Below are positions 1 to 12,671 of a DNA stretch of 53,204 nucleotides, piece by piece. This DNA comes from Hyaloscypha bicolor E. Lineage: Eukaryota; Ascomycota; Leotiomycetes; Helotiales; Hyaloscyphaceae. Both the position numbers and the translations under genes were made by a program. Below the pieces are notes generated by a model, which did no database searches, was not told where the DNA came from, and was given only the letters and a program-made list of their open reading frames with translations. How positions within the stretch are numbered: the stretch's first letter is position 1; the number at the start of each line of letters is the position of its first letter. The stretch covers positions 1 through 53,204 of the forward strand of contig NW_020194602.1 in assembly GCF_002865645.1 (NCBI RefSeq), written 5' to 3'.

Positions 1-1477
1 CTCTAACTATTATATATTCTTACTAGTTTATTATTTATTCTAGATATAATAATTTACTATTTTATTTATTAAGACTATAATTTAAAAGAAAATTATAATA
101 TTATAGAAGTATAATATATTATTTAGTAAAATAAAAGAAATTTTATTTATTATTAGACTTGATATATTACTTATTTATATATTCTTAGAAATTAAATAAA
201 TAATAAGCTAGCTCCGAAATATAGTTAATTAGTAGCCTATTAGGTCTAGTAATCTCGGCTTATAATTAAGCTTCTAATTCCGCTTTATTTTTACTATTAC
301 CCTTACCCTTATTCTTAGTCTTAGTATTCTTATTATTAATAATTTAGTTATTCTCGGTATTATTATTATTCTTATTAATACTATTATTATTATCTAAATA
401 AGGCATATTAGGGGTCTTTTTAGAAATAAAGTCGGGATTATTACTATTATTATTATTACTACCCGGAAATAGTTAGTTTAGGAAATACCCGAGATTAGGC
501 TAGTTATTATTTATAAAAAAGAAAATATTTGCCTATAATTCACTATATAGCTCCTGGCTATTAGGCTCTGTTTTACTATTATATTCTGGGAAACTATTAT
601 CGAAATTATTAATACTATAATTACTATTATCTGGAATTATACTATATAATAAGAGATTATAACTCGGTAAGAGATTCCTATTCTAGTCTTATAAATTTAG
701 AGATTCTAGATTAGTACCCTAGTAAATAGTTAGTATTTAGAGAATAGATTATTAATTTCCTTAAGATTAATTAATAGGTTCTAATTCCTTATTACTTATA
801 TATTATAAATACCTAATCCTATAGGCCTTATTAAATTCATAGCTTATTTATATAATAGGCTTTATAAAATATATATATATCTGCTTTTTATTTCTTAGTT
901 ATAAGTATTTAGGAAATTTATATTTATAATAAATTTATGAGAATATAGTTATTAATTTAGTAATAATTAGCTAGAAAGCTACTATATTTTCGGAAGAGTT
1001 ATAAAATAGAGTAATACTTATAATATTTGGATTTAAATAAGAAGTTTTTTAGGTCTTACTAGAGATCTCTTAGATCTTTTTATAATATTTATTATTAGGT
1101 AATTATTATTTAATATTTTATTCTCGAATTCTCGTAAATAAGTAAATAGTAATTTCTTATTTAATTAGTAATAACTCGGTATTTTATTCTTGAATTCTAG
1201 TAGATTTATAAATAGCAGGCTCTTATATTATATAAAACAGGCCTATATTCTATAATAAAAGTTCTATAAAATCGGGTATAGATCTTTAATATCTAGTTAA
1301 TAATTCTTATATATTTCGAGGTTAAATTAATAGTATTTAGAAGCCGAATAGCTTTATATTTAAAGTACTTATAGTATTTAAATATTCTTAAATATAGTAA
1401 GAAGGTAATATATATAAAGAGTTAGGCTACTATATAATTAGAGTTAAAGAAGTTAGTATATCTAAGGAAAGAGATTA

Positions 1478-1560
1478 TAAAAAAGAAGGAGGTTATTAAG
1501 GAAGAGGTTATTAAAAAGGAGGTTATTAAGAAGGAGGTTATTAAGAAAAAGATTACTAAA
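1478..1560 (+). repeat. Minisatellite encoding Glu-Val-Ile-Lys repeats
   Basis: Imperfect tandem copies of an 18-bp unit built around GAGGTTATTAAGAAG. Read on the plus strand they give a Lys/Glu-rich repeat (EVIKKE-like). The counterpart in the second long repeat, near 5745-5800, has fewer units, so the array length differs between otherwise similar copies. Confidence 0.7.
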
Positions 1561-2142
1561 TAGTATTTAAAGAAGCTAAGAAAAGACATATATTAGTTAT
1601 TAAATTTATAATAAATAGAAAAAGCTTAAGAGAATATAAGTAAATAAATAATAACCTATTAAATTAGAATCTGGAACTTATTAATACTTTTCCTATTAGT
1701 ATATTTATCTAGTTATATTACTTTTATACCTTATTTCTTTCTTTTCTTTTTCGCTTTTCTTTAGGTAAGATATTTTTAGAGAATTAGATTCAGAAATAAA
1801 AGATTAAAATCCGGTAATAATTTACTAAGGGTTCGGGAATAAAAGGCTATTAAAGAATTAGCTTATTTAGAAGTAATATCTAAAAAAATTATTATTAATT
1901 ATACTAAGAATAAAAGGGGTTTAGATTCAGGAAGCGCCTCTAGCCTTAATCTCTAAGTAAGTTCTAAACTTTTAGTAATAAATTTATTATATATATTATA
2001 ATATATTAAATTCTAAAATATATACTTTTTATTATAATATATATAATTAATTTAGTACTTAATTTATAGCCTTTTAGGGCCTTAAACTAATATAAAGAAA
2101 GTTATTAATAATATAATATTAGTTTTATTAAAATATATATAT

Positions 2143-2510
2143 TATATATATTATACTTTTTTGGCTCTTAATATATATATTCTTATTATAAAATTATAAT
2201 TAATCTGCTATATAACTAATATATAATATATAGCTATAATCTTTTAAAAACCTAGTAATATATAATTATTTTAGTATCTAACTTATAGCTATTTGTCTAT
2301 TATTTATTAAGTTATTACTAATATTATATATATTATACTTTTTCGACTCTTAATATATATACTCTTATTATAAAATTGTAATTAATCTACTATATAACTA
2401 ATATATAATATATAGCTATAATCTTTTAAAAACCTAGTAATATATAATTATTTCGGTACCTAACTTATAGTTATTTGCCCGTTATTTAATATTGAGTTAT
2501 TAACTATATG
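2143..2510. repeat. 182-bp internal tandem duplication in L1
   Basis: Two adjacent copies of about 182 bp. The motif CTCTTAATATATATA recurs at about 2165 and 2347, followed by matching blocks that include ATATAGCTATAATC and AACCTAGTAATATATAAT. The second long repeat has a single copy (about 6350-6540), so the duplication arose after the two long copies separated, or was lost from L2. Confidence 0.8.
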
Positions 2511-2590
2511 ATTTTAGTAAAAGAGCTTCTTACTAATATGTGTTTTTTAAAACCGCCTTACTTATATATCCGCTTTTCAGGCATTTGATA

Positions 2591-4271
2591 GTATTATAAG
2601 AAGTATAATTAAAACTTTATATTACTTATAAGATATACCAAATACTAGATTTATAATAGATATTTATTTAAAGGCTACTAAATATTTAAGAATATTTAGA
2701 GAAGTAAAATTAATCTAATATTTAGTTAGTAATTTCTAAAAAAAGTTAGTAATTAGTAGTAATTAGCTAGTAATTTAAGCTCTAATTATTAGCTTCTTTT
2801 AAATAAGCTTTTAACTTATTAATAAAAGTAAAAGTAAAATAATACTTTTTATAGATACTAAAGAAATAATATATAATAAATATAAGTATATAAAATAGGT
2901 AAAAATGCCCTATAAAATAAATATTTTATATTTTTTTAAGAGTTTTTATAATATTCTTACTATATACCCGAATTATCTTATTAATATTTAGATTCCGGGC
3001 TAATTCCTCTAAGAACTTACTAATTAAAGGCTTATAATTTACTATATTATATATTTTCTTAAAGCTATTATATACTTATAAGTATATCTAGCCTTAGTAA
3101 TACTTATAATAATATTAGGAGATTACTAGTATTATATTAGTAATATCTTGGAATATAGTAATTATATAAAAGATAGGCTTTATAGACTTTCTATATTTGC
3201 CTAAGTTAGCCTATTTAGTAAAGGCCTTAAGATAGTAGGTATAAAGAAAATATATAGTTAGGATATATCTATTAGTATTAAGTAGCTATTTAAGTAATAT
3301 AAATTAGGTTAAAATAGTTTCTTTTATTAAATTAGTATAGATTCGGAACTAATCCAGTTTTGAAAAGTCAAGAACTAGAAATAATATAAAAATAAAAATA
3401 TCTTATATCTCTAATAAAATATTAGTTTTAAAGTTAAGTTTAGTATTCTTATTTAAAAAGTAAATACAAGTATTATAATATAGCTTATTATTATAAAAAA
3501 GAAGTTACTAAATAATATTATATTAAATTACTTATAATATATAACCTTAAACCATATAATAAAGAAGTATTATCTTAGCTTAAATATTATTATTATATAT
3601 AGAACTAATATTTTTTTATTAATATATCTTAGCTTTGAATTTAGTATACTTCTAATTAAAAGAGATATACTAGTAATTTATTAGTAAAATATTATAGAAT
3701 ATAGCTAGTAAAAGAATTTTATTAAACTAATATTAGAGAATAGAAAATGAAATACTATTATTATATCTAGGAAATATAGTTTTCTTTATAGAGTCCTATA
3801 TAAAAGAAAAGAAAATATAAATATAAATATTCTTATAATTAATTATATAACTAAAATAATAGTAAGATACCTTATAAAAGGCTACTTTCTAGACCTTAGG
3901 CTAGTTAGAATTTATTATAGAATTAGAAATATTTTATTAAAAACAAGAATATAAGTTAACTTAAATTTCTTATTAGGTAAAAGAAAAGCAATTAGTATAT
4001 TTATAAAAGCTATTAATATTATATTATCTTAAATCTTTATAGTAGTTTATCTAAGAGTAAAATATATATAAATATAAATAATAGTCTGGAATATTAGCTA
4101 CTAGTTTAGTATTATTTTTATTATAATTTACTTATAATATATTAAAGTTAAGCTTATAAAAGATACTATTATTTAAATTATTATTATTATTATTTATAAC
4201 CTAACTATTAGGTAAATAGTTATTATTATTATTTATAGTAAGACTAGTAAATATAGCTTACTAGTTAATAT
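2591..4271. other. AT-rich spacer between the two long repeats
   Basis: RIP-degraded sequence present once in the window, with no open reading frame I could support. It may belong to the same element as the flanking copies or be an independent insertion. Confidence 0.5.
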
Positions 4272-6612
4272 TTCTAATTACTATATATTCTTACTAGTTT
4301 ATTATTTACTCTAGATATAATAGTTTACTATTTTATTTACTAAAACTATAATTTGAAAGGAAATTATAGTATTATAGAAATATAATATATTATTTAGTAA
4401 AATAAAAAAGATCTTATTTATTATTAGACTTAGTATATTATTTATTTATATATTCTTAGAAATTAAATAAATAATAAGCTAGCTCCGAAACGCAGTTAAT
4501 TAGTAGCCTATTAGGTCTAGTAATCTTAGCTTATAATTGAGTTTCTAATTCTGCCTTATTTTTATTATTACTTTTACTCTTATTTTTAGTTTTAGTATTT
4601 TTATTATTAATAATTTAATTATTTTCGGTATTATTATTATTCTTATTAATACTATTATTATTATCTAGATAAGATATATTAGGGGTCTTTTTGGGAATAA
4701 AGTCGGGATTATTACTATTATTATTATTATTACCCTAAAGTAGTTAGTCTAGGAAATACCTGAAACTAGGCTAGTTACTATTTATAAAAAAGGAAATATT
4801 TGCCTATTATTTACTATATAGTTTCTGGCTATTAGGCTCCGTTTTACTATTATATTCTAGAGAACTATTATTAAAATTATTAATACTATAATTACTATTA
4901 TTTGGGATTATATTATATAATAAGAGATTATAACTTAGTAAGGAATTTCTATTCTAATCTTATAAATTTAGAGATTCTAGATTAGTATCCTAGTAAATAA
5001 TTAGTATTTAGAGAATAAATTATTAATTCCCTTAAGATTAACTAATAGATTCTAATTTCTTATTACTTATATATTATAAATACCTAATCCTATAGGCCTT
5101 ACTAAATTCATAACTTATTTATATAATAGACTTTATAAAACATATATATATCTGCCTTTTATTTCTTGATTATAAGTATCTAGGAGATTCGTATTTATAA
5201 TAAATTTGCGGGAATATAGTTATTAATTCAATAGTAATTAACTAGAAAGCTACTATATTTTTAGAAGAGTTATAAGATAGAATAGTATTTATAATACTTG
5301 GGCTTAAGTAAGAAGTTTTTTAGGTCTTACTAGGGATCTCTTAGGTCTCTCTATAATATTTATTATTAGGTAATTATTATTTAATATTTTATTCTCGGAT
5401 TCTTATAAATAAGCAAATAGTAATTTCTTATTTAGTTAGTAATAACTCAGTATTTTATTCTTGAATTCTAGCAGATTTGCAAATAGTAAGCTTTTATATT
5501 ATATAAAACCAGCCTATATTCTATAATAAAAGTTCTATAGAATCGGGTATAAATCTTTAATATCTAGTTAATAATTCTTATATATTTCGAGGTTAAATTA
5601 ATAGTATTTAGAAGCTAAGTAATTCTATACTTAAAGTACTTATAGTATTTAAATATTCTTGGATATAATAAAAAGGTAATATATATAAAGAGTTAGGCTA
5701 TTATATAATTAGAGTTAAAGAGATTAGTATATCTAAGAAAAGAGGTTATAAAGAAGAAGGAGGTTATTAAGGAAAAGGTTATTAAGGAAAAGATTACTAA
5801 ATAGTATTTAAAGAAGCTAGGAAAAGATATATATTAGTTATTAAATCTATAGTAAATAGAAGAAACTTAAGGGAATATAAATAAGCGAATAATAACCTAT
5901 TAAATTAGAATTTGGAACTTATTAATACTTTTTCTACTAATATACTTATCTAGTTATATTACTTTTATATCTTATTTCTTTCTTTTTTTCTTTGTTTTTC
6001 TTTAGATAAGATATTCTTAGAGAATTAGATTTAGAAATAAAAGATTAAAATCCGGTAATAATTTACTAAGGGTTCGGAAGTAAAAGGCTATTAAAGAATT
6101 AGCTTATTTAGGAGTAATATCTAAAAAAAATTATTATTAATTATACTAAGAGTAAAAGGAGTTTAGATTTAGGAAATACCTCTAGTCTTAATCTCTAAGC
6201 GAGTTCTAAACTCTCGGTAATAAATTTATTATATATATTATAATATATATAATTAATTTAGTACTTAATTCATAGCCTTTTAGGGCCTTAAACTAATATA
6301 AAGAAAGTTATTAATAATATAATATTAGTTTTATTAAAATATATATATTATATATATTATACTTTTTTGGCTTTTAATATATATACTCTTATTATAAAAT
6401 CGCAATTAATCTATTATATAACTAATATATAATATATAGCTATAACCTTTTAAAAACCTAGTAATATATAATTATTTTAGTATCTAACTTATAGCTATTT
6501 ACTTATTATTTAATATTAAGTTATTAATTATATGATTTTAGTAAGGGAACTTCTTATTAATATATATTTTTTAAAACCGCTTTACTTATATACCTGCTTT
6601 TTAGGTATTTAA
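4272..6612. repeat. Degraded long repeat, copy L2
   Basis: Direct repeat of 1-2590. The minus strand from about 5340 down to 4440 can be read in one frame for long stretches, interrupted mainly by TAG and TAA codons, as expected if TGG and CAA codons were converted by RIP. This frame contains a tract dominated by Asn and Lys (near 4560-4730) that would be Asp/Glu-rich before G-to-A change. I do not recognise the protein, so the class of element stays open. Confidence 0.8.
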
Positions 6613-9012
6613 TTCTCTTATATTTTTCTTAAGATTAAAATTCGCCTATTTCTTAATAGAAAACTTCTTTTTTATAATTAATATTATAAATTATTACTAG
6701 TTTAATATATATAAATATAGTATTTTAATATAAGTATATACTTTTATTAGATAGACTAAAAGTATTCTATTAGCTTATATTATTTTATCTAGCTTAGCCT
6801 AGAGATATAAAGAAATAAAAGTATCTAAAGTCTATTATTAGAAGAATAGTTATCTTAAAAATAGAATATATATAATATATAAAAATAATAGATTCCTAAT
6901 TACTTTTAATAAGAATTAAATATTATTCTTATATATATTAGACTATTACTAATTTTTATAATACTAGATATAGATTATAACTAGCTTTTTCTATATTAAT
7001 AAATAATATTATTAAGTATTATTATATTATATTATTAATAGTAATTTAAATACTTATAATAATAGGCTATTAGGAATATAAAATAATACTAATATTTATT
7101 CTAGGAATTCCTAAATATATGTTTTATAAATAGTTATAGCCTTTAGATATAAAACTATATTTTTATTCTTATTATTAGTTAAGAATATAGCCCGAAGCTT
7201 AGTATTATTCTAGATTTACTAAATAATAATAAGCTTAATACTTTCTAGAAATTTAGTATTATTAGAATAAGAGAGCTATAAGCTACTAAAATCTTCTAGA
7301 TCTAGGTTATTTTTTAGCCTTTATAATTCTATTAGAATAAGGTTCTTAGCTTGAAATAGGAGCTTATTATAAAATAGAATATAGGCTTATTAATATTCGG
7401 AAATTACTAAATTAAAAATCTATAATATCTATAATTTTATTTTATAATATTTTACTATTTGCCTATCTAAGAACTATTAAGCTTAGTATTTTATAATAGT
7501 AGCTTTTCTAATTTTAAATAAATATAGTCTCTATTATAGAATATACCTAAATAGGATCTTAGCTAGCTATTAGAAGAACTTTTTATAGATCTTAATAAGA
7601 AAAACAGGAATTTAATCTTTATTTTTTTATTTAATATAATATAAAAACTTAAGATAAGGAACTTAAATAATATATTACTAATAGTATAATAAATTAGAGT
7701 TAAGTAAAGTCGCCGAATAATATACTTAAGAGCTAGCTTAGCCTTTTCTATATTTTTAATAGCTAAGGCTTTTATAATCTTATTTATAGCTTGGATTTAT
7801 AAAGTAGTTAGCTAGATAATATTCCCGGATAATATTTACTCTAGCTTAGCCCAGATAAAATAGCCGCCTTTATAATATATTATATAATAATAATATACTA
7901 ATAACTATTTTATAGTAATAAAATAAGTAACTAGAATTAATATATTCTTAAAATACCGGAACTTATTTACTTTACCTAAAGCCCTAATATAGAATTTGTT
8001 TAGGATATTAGCCTATTACTATATTATTTTCCGGTCTAGTAAGATATTACTATATAACTAGTATATATTTCTTAAAATAGCCTTGGTTATAACTAAAATT
8101 CGAATAAGATTAGAATTCTTAGTATTCTTATTATTTATATTAAGCTCTTTCTTTAGTAATAGCTTATATAAGCTTTAGATCTTCTTATTTTTTAGTATAG
8201 TTAGATAATATAGAAAACCTATTATATTATATAGCTATAATACTTTTTCTAATCTTAAGTTTCTAATATCCTAAACTATAATTACTTGTTTCTTAAGATT
8301 ATATTTTATATTCTTATAATTCTTCTCTAATTACTTAAATAGTTTCTTTTCTGGCTTAGTTAATAATATAGAGCCTCTAGCTATTTCTTTGCCTTTTTCC
8401 TTATTTATTATTATAAAATAATTAATCTGGCTCTTTATAATAAAGTATATCTATAGCTTATACTCTTTCTATAACTAATTACTCTTATAAGACCTTGCTT
8501 TAGTCTTATAGTAAGTAGCCTAGTACTTCTTTATTTTAGGGAAATAGCAGATACTATAGCTATACTATAGCTATAGATAATAGATACTATTATAGCTAAC
8601 TAGGTATTTAATTATCTAGTACTTATTTTTAGGCCAGGGCTTATACTTTCTAAGCTTAGCTATACTTCTTAGGTTATAGCTACTAAGGAGCTATATAATT
8701 ACCTTGAGCTCGTCTTTTAAAAGTTAGTATAGCTATACTTATAGATACCGCTCTTAACTATATATCCCTGAAATAATATAGGACTTATAAATATAGTAAA
8801 TAGTAATTCTATAAATCGGATTATACGAGAATATAATAAGTATATATTTTAAGATAAGGAAATACTTATTTAAAGAAGAATAAGGAGTAATAGGAAAGAT
8901 ACTTTTTTACTAAAATTCCTTTTACTAGAAAGTATATTAGTTAGTAGTATATATACTAATTAGTATATTAGTATTTTTACCTTTTACTAAAAAAGGGGCC
9001 TTATATAAGAGA

Positions 9013-9165
9013 TAGGCCTAATATAAAAAAATAGACCTGTATATTATTTAGGTCTCTAAATTATACAAGTAGCCATATTTATAGTCTGTATAAGAATTAG
9101 TATATGGGTTATATACTAGTAAAAATTTATTTGAAATATTTATTAGAGTTTTATAAGAATATTAT
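9013..9165. repeat. Direct repeat, copy 1 (about 150 bp)
   Basis: Matches 9721-9872. Shared blocks include TCTAAATTATAC, GAATTAGTATA and GTTATATACTA in the same order and spacing, with transition differences. The 700-bp spacing and direct orientation suggest terminal repeats of a small degraded element, but no other element feature is visible. Confidence 0.6.
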
Positions 9166-9720
9166 TTTCTTTATATTACTTATTATAAAATATATAAAAC
9201 AAAAACTTATATAAAGTATACTAGAATATAAATAATATATAATATATAAAAGCTTAATTAATTAAATATTTTTAAAGAATTATTTTCTAAAACTATAAAC
9301 AAACCAGCTTTTTTATATAATTTCTATAAGTTATATATAAAAGGCTATAGCTTTTATTATATAACCTAAATCTTAAAACTACTAAAATAATATAATTTTT
9401 AAAAAATATAGCCTGTTATATTATAATATTTTATTTAATTTATATTATATTATAAATATATAATTCTAGCTTTATTTAGCTAGTTTAATAAATCGAGAAT
9501 ATTTAATTAGATATATAACCCGTTATCTAATTCTTTATTATAATATATTATTTAAATTTTAGAAATCGACTTTTTAATATATTTTTATTATAATTTTACT
9601 AAAATTTATTTCTATTTTAATACTATATAACTTTATAATATTTTAACTAAATTTTAAAGAAATAGAATTTAAAGCCTTTATTATTTTTCTATTAATTTCC
9701 TTTACTAATTTTTTTAATAA

Positions 9721-9872
9721 AAGCCTAATATAAAAAAACAAACTTATATATTATTCGGATTTCTAAATTATACTAGTAGTTATATTTATAGCTTATATGA
9801 GAATTAGTATATAAGTTATATACTAATAAAAATTTTTTTTTAATATTTATTAAGAATTATATAGATTATTTT
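9721..9872. repeat. Direct repeat, copy 2 (about 150 bp)
   Basis: Partner of 9013-9165 in the same orientation; the copies differ mainly by C/T and A/G changes. This copy is the more AT-rich, consistent with heavier mutation. Confidence 0.6.
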
Positions 9873-10399
9873 TTTAATAGAATTCTTATTAATTCTAGTA
9901 AATACTTTAATTAGAATAATTTTATATATTTAAATAAAGCTTATATTACTAGATTTATTTCTCTTATAATATTATATATTATTTTAAATATAAATAAAAT
10001 AAATTCCTTAAAATTTAAGTTATTAAAAATTAAGATTATTACTATTAGGGGTTTTTTTTAAAAGACTTAATAAAGAAGTAATATATAATATACTAAGCTA
10101 TTATATTAATATTTTAGTATTATAATAATAATAATATTACCTGATAAATATAGTATTTATAGGATATAATCTTGGTCTTTATTAGAGTTCTATAAAGAAT
10201 TTGATTTAAATAAGCCTATTAAAATATTAAATAGAAGATTAGAGAGGAAATTTAACTTTCTCTAGATTATAAATTCATAGTTAAAATCTCTATAAGGCCT
10301 ACTTATCTCAATTTTGAGAAGTCTATATCTATTTATTAAAGATTTCTGATTCAAATAACCTGTACTTGCTTTAACGGACTTAGTAATAATATAGTATAC

Positions 10400-12671
10400 C
10401 TAAGCAGAAGTATTTATTCTGGTGCCTTGGCCAGGTTTCCACCCTCCAAAAAGCCCCTCAATAACTTTACTAGCAGGTTCTTGGTCCATACCACTTTCTT
10501 CTTCTGAATCCTCGAGCTCAAGATGCATGCTTGTATCCTCCTGCTTTTCCGACTGGCTATCAACAGCGTCCAACTTTCTCTGTTCCAGATTATCTTTGTT
10601 CTCTCCTTCCGCTCCTGCATCATCACGACCAGCCCCTTCCACACGGGAGCTTTCACCAGGCACAGCATTAGATGCCTCTCCAAGTTTTGTAGAGCGCAGA
10701 GGTCGATCCTCCCTCTTACTGCTCATCCTTCCTCCTACAACACCTCCATACGCAGCTGGATCCACAGTTCTGTATCCGCTCTCGTGTCTTTCTTCTCTCA
10801 CCCTCTTACTTTTCAATCGTCTTGGTGGACTATGCTCCTCAATAACAACCACCTCATCGCTGCCCCAGGTCTCCCTCGGCGGCGGGGGCGGCGGGGGCGG
10901 CGGGGGTCTTGTCTCTCCCCTTTTATCGGCAATCACCATCTCCACAGCCCGCTCCCTCGCAATCCTAATCTGACTCCTCTCTCTCCTCTCCACAGGCCCG
11001 GCTCTCCACCTCCGAGTTCGTCCATTCCCATGGGTGCTTTTCCTCCCCTCTCTCACTCGCCTTCCCAAGGGCGGCGAAAGCTCTGCGGAACTATCTGAAT
11101 CATCATAAAAATCGAGATCCTGTGGCTCCGTAGGAAGCGGTTGGCTGCCATCCAAAGGTGTGTTTAGCACAATGATCAATAAAGCTCTCTCGACCTCTTG
11201 AGAATCGTCTCCCGTCTCCTTATGATCCAATATGCCTAAACTGAGTACCTTCAAGGCAATCCGAAGCCACTTCATCGAACTCGAACCTCCAGAGTGGTCG
11301 AGCACTTGCAGGGAAGAAAGAGTACGAGAATATCCAGGTCGGCGCTTCCGAAGGGCAAGCTTCACAGCTGTATGTTCTTCGGGCATCAATGAGGTGAATA
11401 CTTTCCAAAAGTCACGCTTCTTTTGTTTCGAATTCTTCTCGCTTGCCGTAGCCTGTGATAGCGGAATGCCACTCGTTGTACCGGAATCAGGGTCATGTAT
11501 GTAAGTGTCAAAGAATGGGACAGCTTTTTTTGAGTCAGAGGCGAGAGATGAAGTGTTGTGTAAAATAGTCAAACATGGTTCTTGTTCTTCTGGCTGGTTT
11601 GTAGGCGTTGAAGTGCTGTCGTCTGTATCTGAGGACTTCGATTCGTTATTCTGTGGAAGCGTTGTAGTAGCCTGTTCAACCTCTTTAGAGACGAAAGCGG
11701 ATATCATGTTATCTTTCGTGGCTGAAGGCTGCAGTTCTGGCTCGATACCTTTAGCTTTTGAATCGGATTTGTTATCGAGTGAACCTTGAATGCGATAAAA
11801 TCAGTCACCATATTTTCTATCTTGTGAAGGATTTGGGTACAAGGATTGTTCTAGAGGAATAGTTACTTACCAGCATTTATGGGCTCCTTAGGTAAGGGAT
11901 TTTTCGAAGGCTGCTTTCCTCGAAGAAGTTCTTCATAGATCTGATCCCACTTGCGATTGGCTTGTTTCAGTTGCACTTGGAGTTCGTGAATGTCGTTCTC
12001 GTCTATCACTTGTTCGGTATAGACCGTATTATTATCGGACCTGATGATTACGGATGTCAATCAGTATTGTGCTCTCGTTCGTAAGGTTGTGATCCATTCT
12101 GATTGATTCAACGAGCCATCATTTTCAAGAAGGAAGTCTGATGTACTCACAGTTCCGAATACTTCATTTCAAACGTGGTGACCGAAAATATAAGGTTCAG
12201 AGAAACCTTGAAGCTCAGCAGGCGAGACGTATAGACGGTAATTTCTTTATCCACTAAAGCCCATCGGATGCTTTGCATTTTAGACACAACAGCCTCTCGA
12301 TCAAGTTGCGGGACCTGAATGCTCTGCTTCTTTGTTGCCCTGCTGACCTTCAGCTTTCCTCCCGTCTCAATAAAGGAAATAATATCCTGGAAGACAACAA
12401 AACATTCATTAGCTGCATCCTGTGTTGCTGACAGCACTGCATCGTCGAAGAGCCTCCGTCCTTTATCTGAATGTTTGGCTTCTTCATCCTTGAGAAGCAG
12501 CTTTTGTATTCTCGTGAGAGTGACATTCGTTAGGTTGATGTCCGTTTTGAGAGTGATGATGCACTGATGCGCTCCCGTGGCTTTTGAGATAAAGTCATCC
12601 AGAGTTTGGTAAACCTGTAGCCCAAAGCCCGCAATACCCAAAACAGCAGACGCTGCTCCTAAAGCTTCCAT
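10400..12671 (-). CDS. Protein with fungal STAND-type (Helo-like) N-terminal domain and disordered tail
   Basis: Three exons on the minus strand: 12671-12151, 12040-11871 and 11784-10400, giving 691 codons plus stop. Introns of 110 bp (GTGAGT..CAG) and 86 bp (GTAAGT..AAG) both have a CTGAT branch point and the phases agree. The start MEALGAASAVLGIAG is the first in-frame ATG and matches the usual opening of the alpha-helical N-terminal domain found on fungal STAND/NLR-like proteins (PF17111-like). That domain spans roughly residues 1-150. A short predicted coiled segment follows in exon 2. The rest is low complexity: Ser/Thr/Asp/Glu-rich, then basic, with ten consecutive prolines near residues 523-533 and an acidic C-terminus. 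No NACHT, NB-ARC, ankyrin or WD repeats are present, so it is not a full STAND receptor. Such short proteins are common in ascomycetes with unknown function. The stop lies right at the AT-rich border. Confidence 0.78.
10876..10906 (+). repeat. GGCGGGGGC tandem triplicate (polyproline codons, G-rich)
   Basis: Three copies of a 9-bp GC unit. On the minus strand they encode the ten-proline run of the overlapping gene. On the plus strand they form a G-rich tract with three runs of five G, which could form a G-quadruplex. Expected to vary in length between strains. Confidence 0.7.

Larger units (their letters stand above)
1..2590. repeat. Degraded long repeat, copy L1
   Basis: This is a direct copy of the sequence at 4272-6612. 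The anchor TACTAGTTTATTATTTA occurs at 21 and again at 4292, and the similarity can be followed to about 2590, matching about 6612. Differences between copies are mostly C/T and A/G transitions, as RIP predicts. L1 is about 250 bp longer than L2, largely because of an internal tandem duplication near 2143-2510. The 5' end may lie outside the window. The minus strand carries a degraded reading frame with an Asn/Lys-rich tract. The family was not identified. Confidence 0.85.
1..10390. other. AT-rich, RIP-saturated block (left)
   Basis: Base composition is extremely AT-rich throughout, and CpA and TpG dinucleotides are almost missing: the first 120 bases contain neither. The remaining C and G sit mainly in CT/AG, CC/GG and CG contexts. 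This is the product expected of repeat-induced point mutation, which converts CpA to TpA on either strand of duplicated DNA. No intact reading frame of useful length is present. The right edge is abrupt, within some 20 bases of the stop codon of the first island gene. Confidence 0.9.
6613..10390. other. Unidentified AT-rich RIP-degraded sequence
   Basis: No supported gene. It is somewhat richer in residual GC than the other AT tracts, especially around 7900-8800, where short palindromic blocks such as TATAGCTATACTATAGCTATA occur (about 8555-8575). Degraded coding sequence of a mobile element is likely, but no motif was recognisable on either strand. Confidence 0.5.

Noticed and set aside
10422..11098. 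Plus-strand frames of 183 and 191 codons opposite the Helo-like-domain gene
   Set aside because: Antisense shadows; the Gly and Arg runs are the complement of the polyproline codons.
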